From: Arion vulgaris
Taxonomy: Eukaryota; Mollusca; Gastropoda; Stylommatophora; Arionidae
NCBI GenBank assembly: GCA_020796225.1
Contig: CM036758.1
Coordinates: 74,094,366 to 74,158,365 of the forward strand
Direction of reading: 5' to 3'
Length of the DNA stretch: 64,000 bases
Below, piece after piece: positions 63,405 through 64,000 of this stretch (the first letter of the stretch is position 1; the number at the start of each line of letters is the position of its first letter). Made by a program: the position numbers and the translations under genes. The notes beneath the pieces are model-generated. The model was given only the letters and a program-made list of their open reading frames with translations. It searched no databases and was not told where the DNA came from.

Positions 63405-64000
63405 ATACCTTTATCAAGGGAGAGAACAAACTGTTATTTGACGTTTAACTGTAAAGTTAGTTTGTTGCATGCAGCGCATATACCGCTAGTCTTTGGGTTC
63501 TTCATTGTTATCTTATAGGGACTCACACTGATATCTGCCTTTCGCTTTCAGTCTGCCCAGCTTTGTTGAACCTGTCGAGAGTTAGACTTCCTCACTAGTT
63601 TAGGCATAGTCTGAAAGGTCACAAAAGTACGCAAACACCTCAGCCTCGAGACGGTAGGCTAGTGCGGAAGGAATTTAAATTCTAAAATCTTACTCAAGAT
63701 TTAAATGGTAAAATGTCACTATCTCTTTTAAAGTGGTATGTATGCCCTTTGAACTGTAACCATTCCTAATCGAGTGGTATGCCCTTTGAACTGTACGGTT
63801 CAGATAAGGCTTAATGTTCACTATACATTCATTATTTTTAACATCATAATTACAATCATTATTATCACAGTGGACATATATTTATTTGCTGATATTTACA
63901 AGTGTTAATTGATTATAGCGTCTGGTCGAGTAGATAAGTGCGCTGATCTCTCAATTATGAGGACACAGGTTAGAAGCCCAGAAAAGATAATGAAATTTGT
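63405..64000. other. Window end, nothing recognised
   Basis: Two near-copies of 'gtggtatg..tgccctttgaac' (63733-63755, 63774-63795) are the only internal similarity. 'tctggtcgagtagataagtg' near 63921 resembles a tRNA-like SINE head entering at the border, with 'aggttagaagcccag' as possible B box. Too little remains to name it. Confidence 0.4.

Noticed and set aside
62070..63518. Reading frames of up to 429 codons on both strands
   Set aside because: They are produced by the roughly 33-bp minisatellite. All frames are open and repetitive, and no start, splice or domain signal exists.

Overview
The window is eukaryotic nuclear DNA from an invertebrate animal. It is AT-rich, with GT-AG introns of roughly 0.5 to 12 kb and dense non-LTR retrotransposon debris, tRNA-derived SINEs, MITEs and minisatellites. 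The repertoire (RTE-like LINEs with a terminal C2H2 finger, RNase H-bearing I/R1-like LINEs, several SINE families, Penelope-like relics) fits a mollusc or another lophotrochozoan best, but I hold that placement loosely.

One real host gene is visible. It lies on the minus strand from about 52.8 kb down to 4.2 kb and encodes a cationic amino acid transporter of the SLC7A1/2/3 (CAT) type. I could join twelve shared coding exons (52820-16306) with matching phases and canonical GT/AG sites, and no coding segment is missing. The gene then offers two different last coding exons, 12065-11896 and 4514-4213. Both are phase compatible and both restart the last membrane helix with a G-x-x-I-Y-F-x-Y-G motif. 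The predicted proteins are 617 and 661 residues, the normal CAT length. The ATG exon begins just after an AG, so at least one 5' untranslated exon and the promoter lie upstream and were not recognised.

Everything else is intronic or flanking. By region: 0-4 kb, downstream flank with a 36-bp minisatellite, LINE scraps and a 379-bp hAT MITE; 4.2-16.3 kb, the two alternative terminal exons separated by LINEs, SINEs and a GC-rich island; 16.3-18.8 kb, exons 12 and 11, a 135-bp array copied from the exon 12 splice acceptor, and an RNase H LINE; 18.8-26.3 kb, intron 10 with a 2.2-kb Tc1/mariner-superfamily transposon, a 2.6-kb array of 63/64-bp units and further repeats; 26.3-36.1 kb, exons 10 to 4; 36-44.6 kb, exons 3 and 2 with 67-bp and 46-bp arrays; 44.6-52.8 kb, intron 1 with arrays and a second copy of the same transposon; 53-64 kb, upstream flank or 5' UTR intron made of MITEs, minisatellites and LINE scraps, with no host coding sequence recognised.

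The most interesting points are the duplicated terminal exon, two minisatellites that appear to have grown from splice-acceptor sequence of the same gene, and a pair of near-identical DD83E transposons that share the same split transposase frame.
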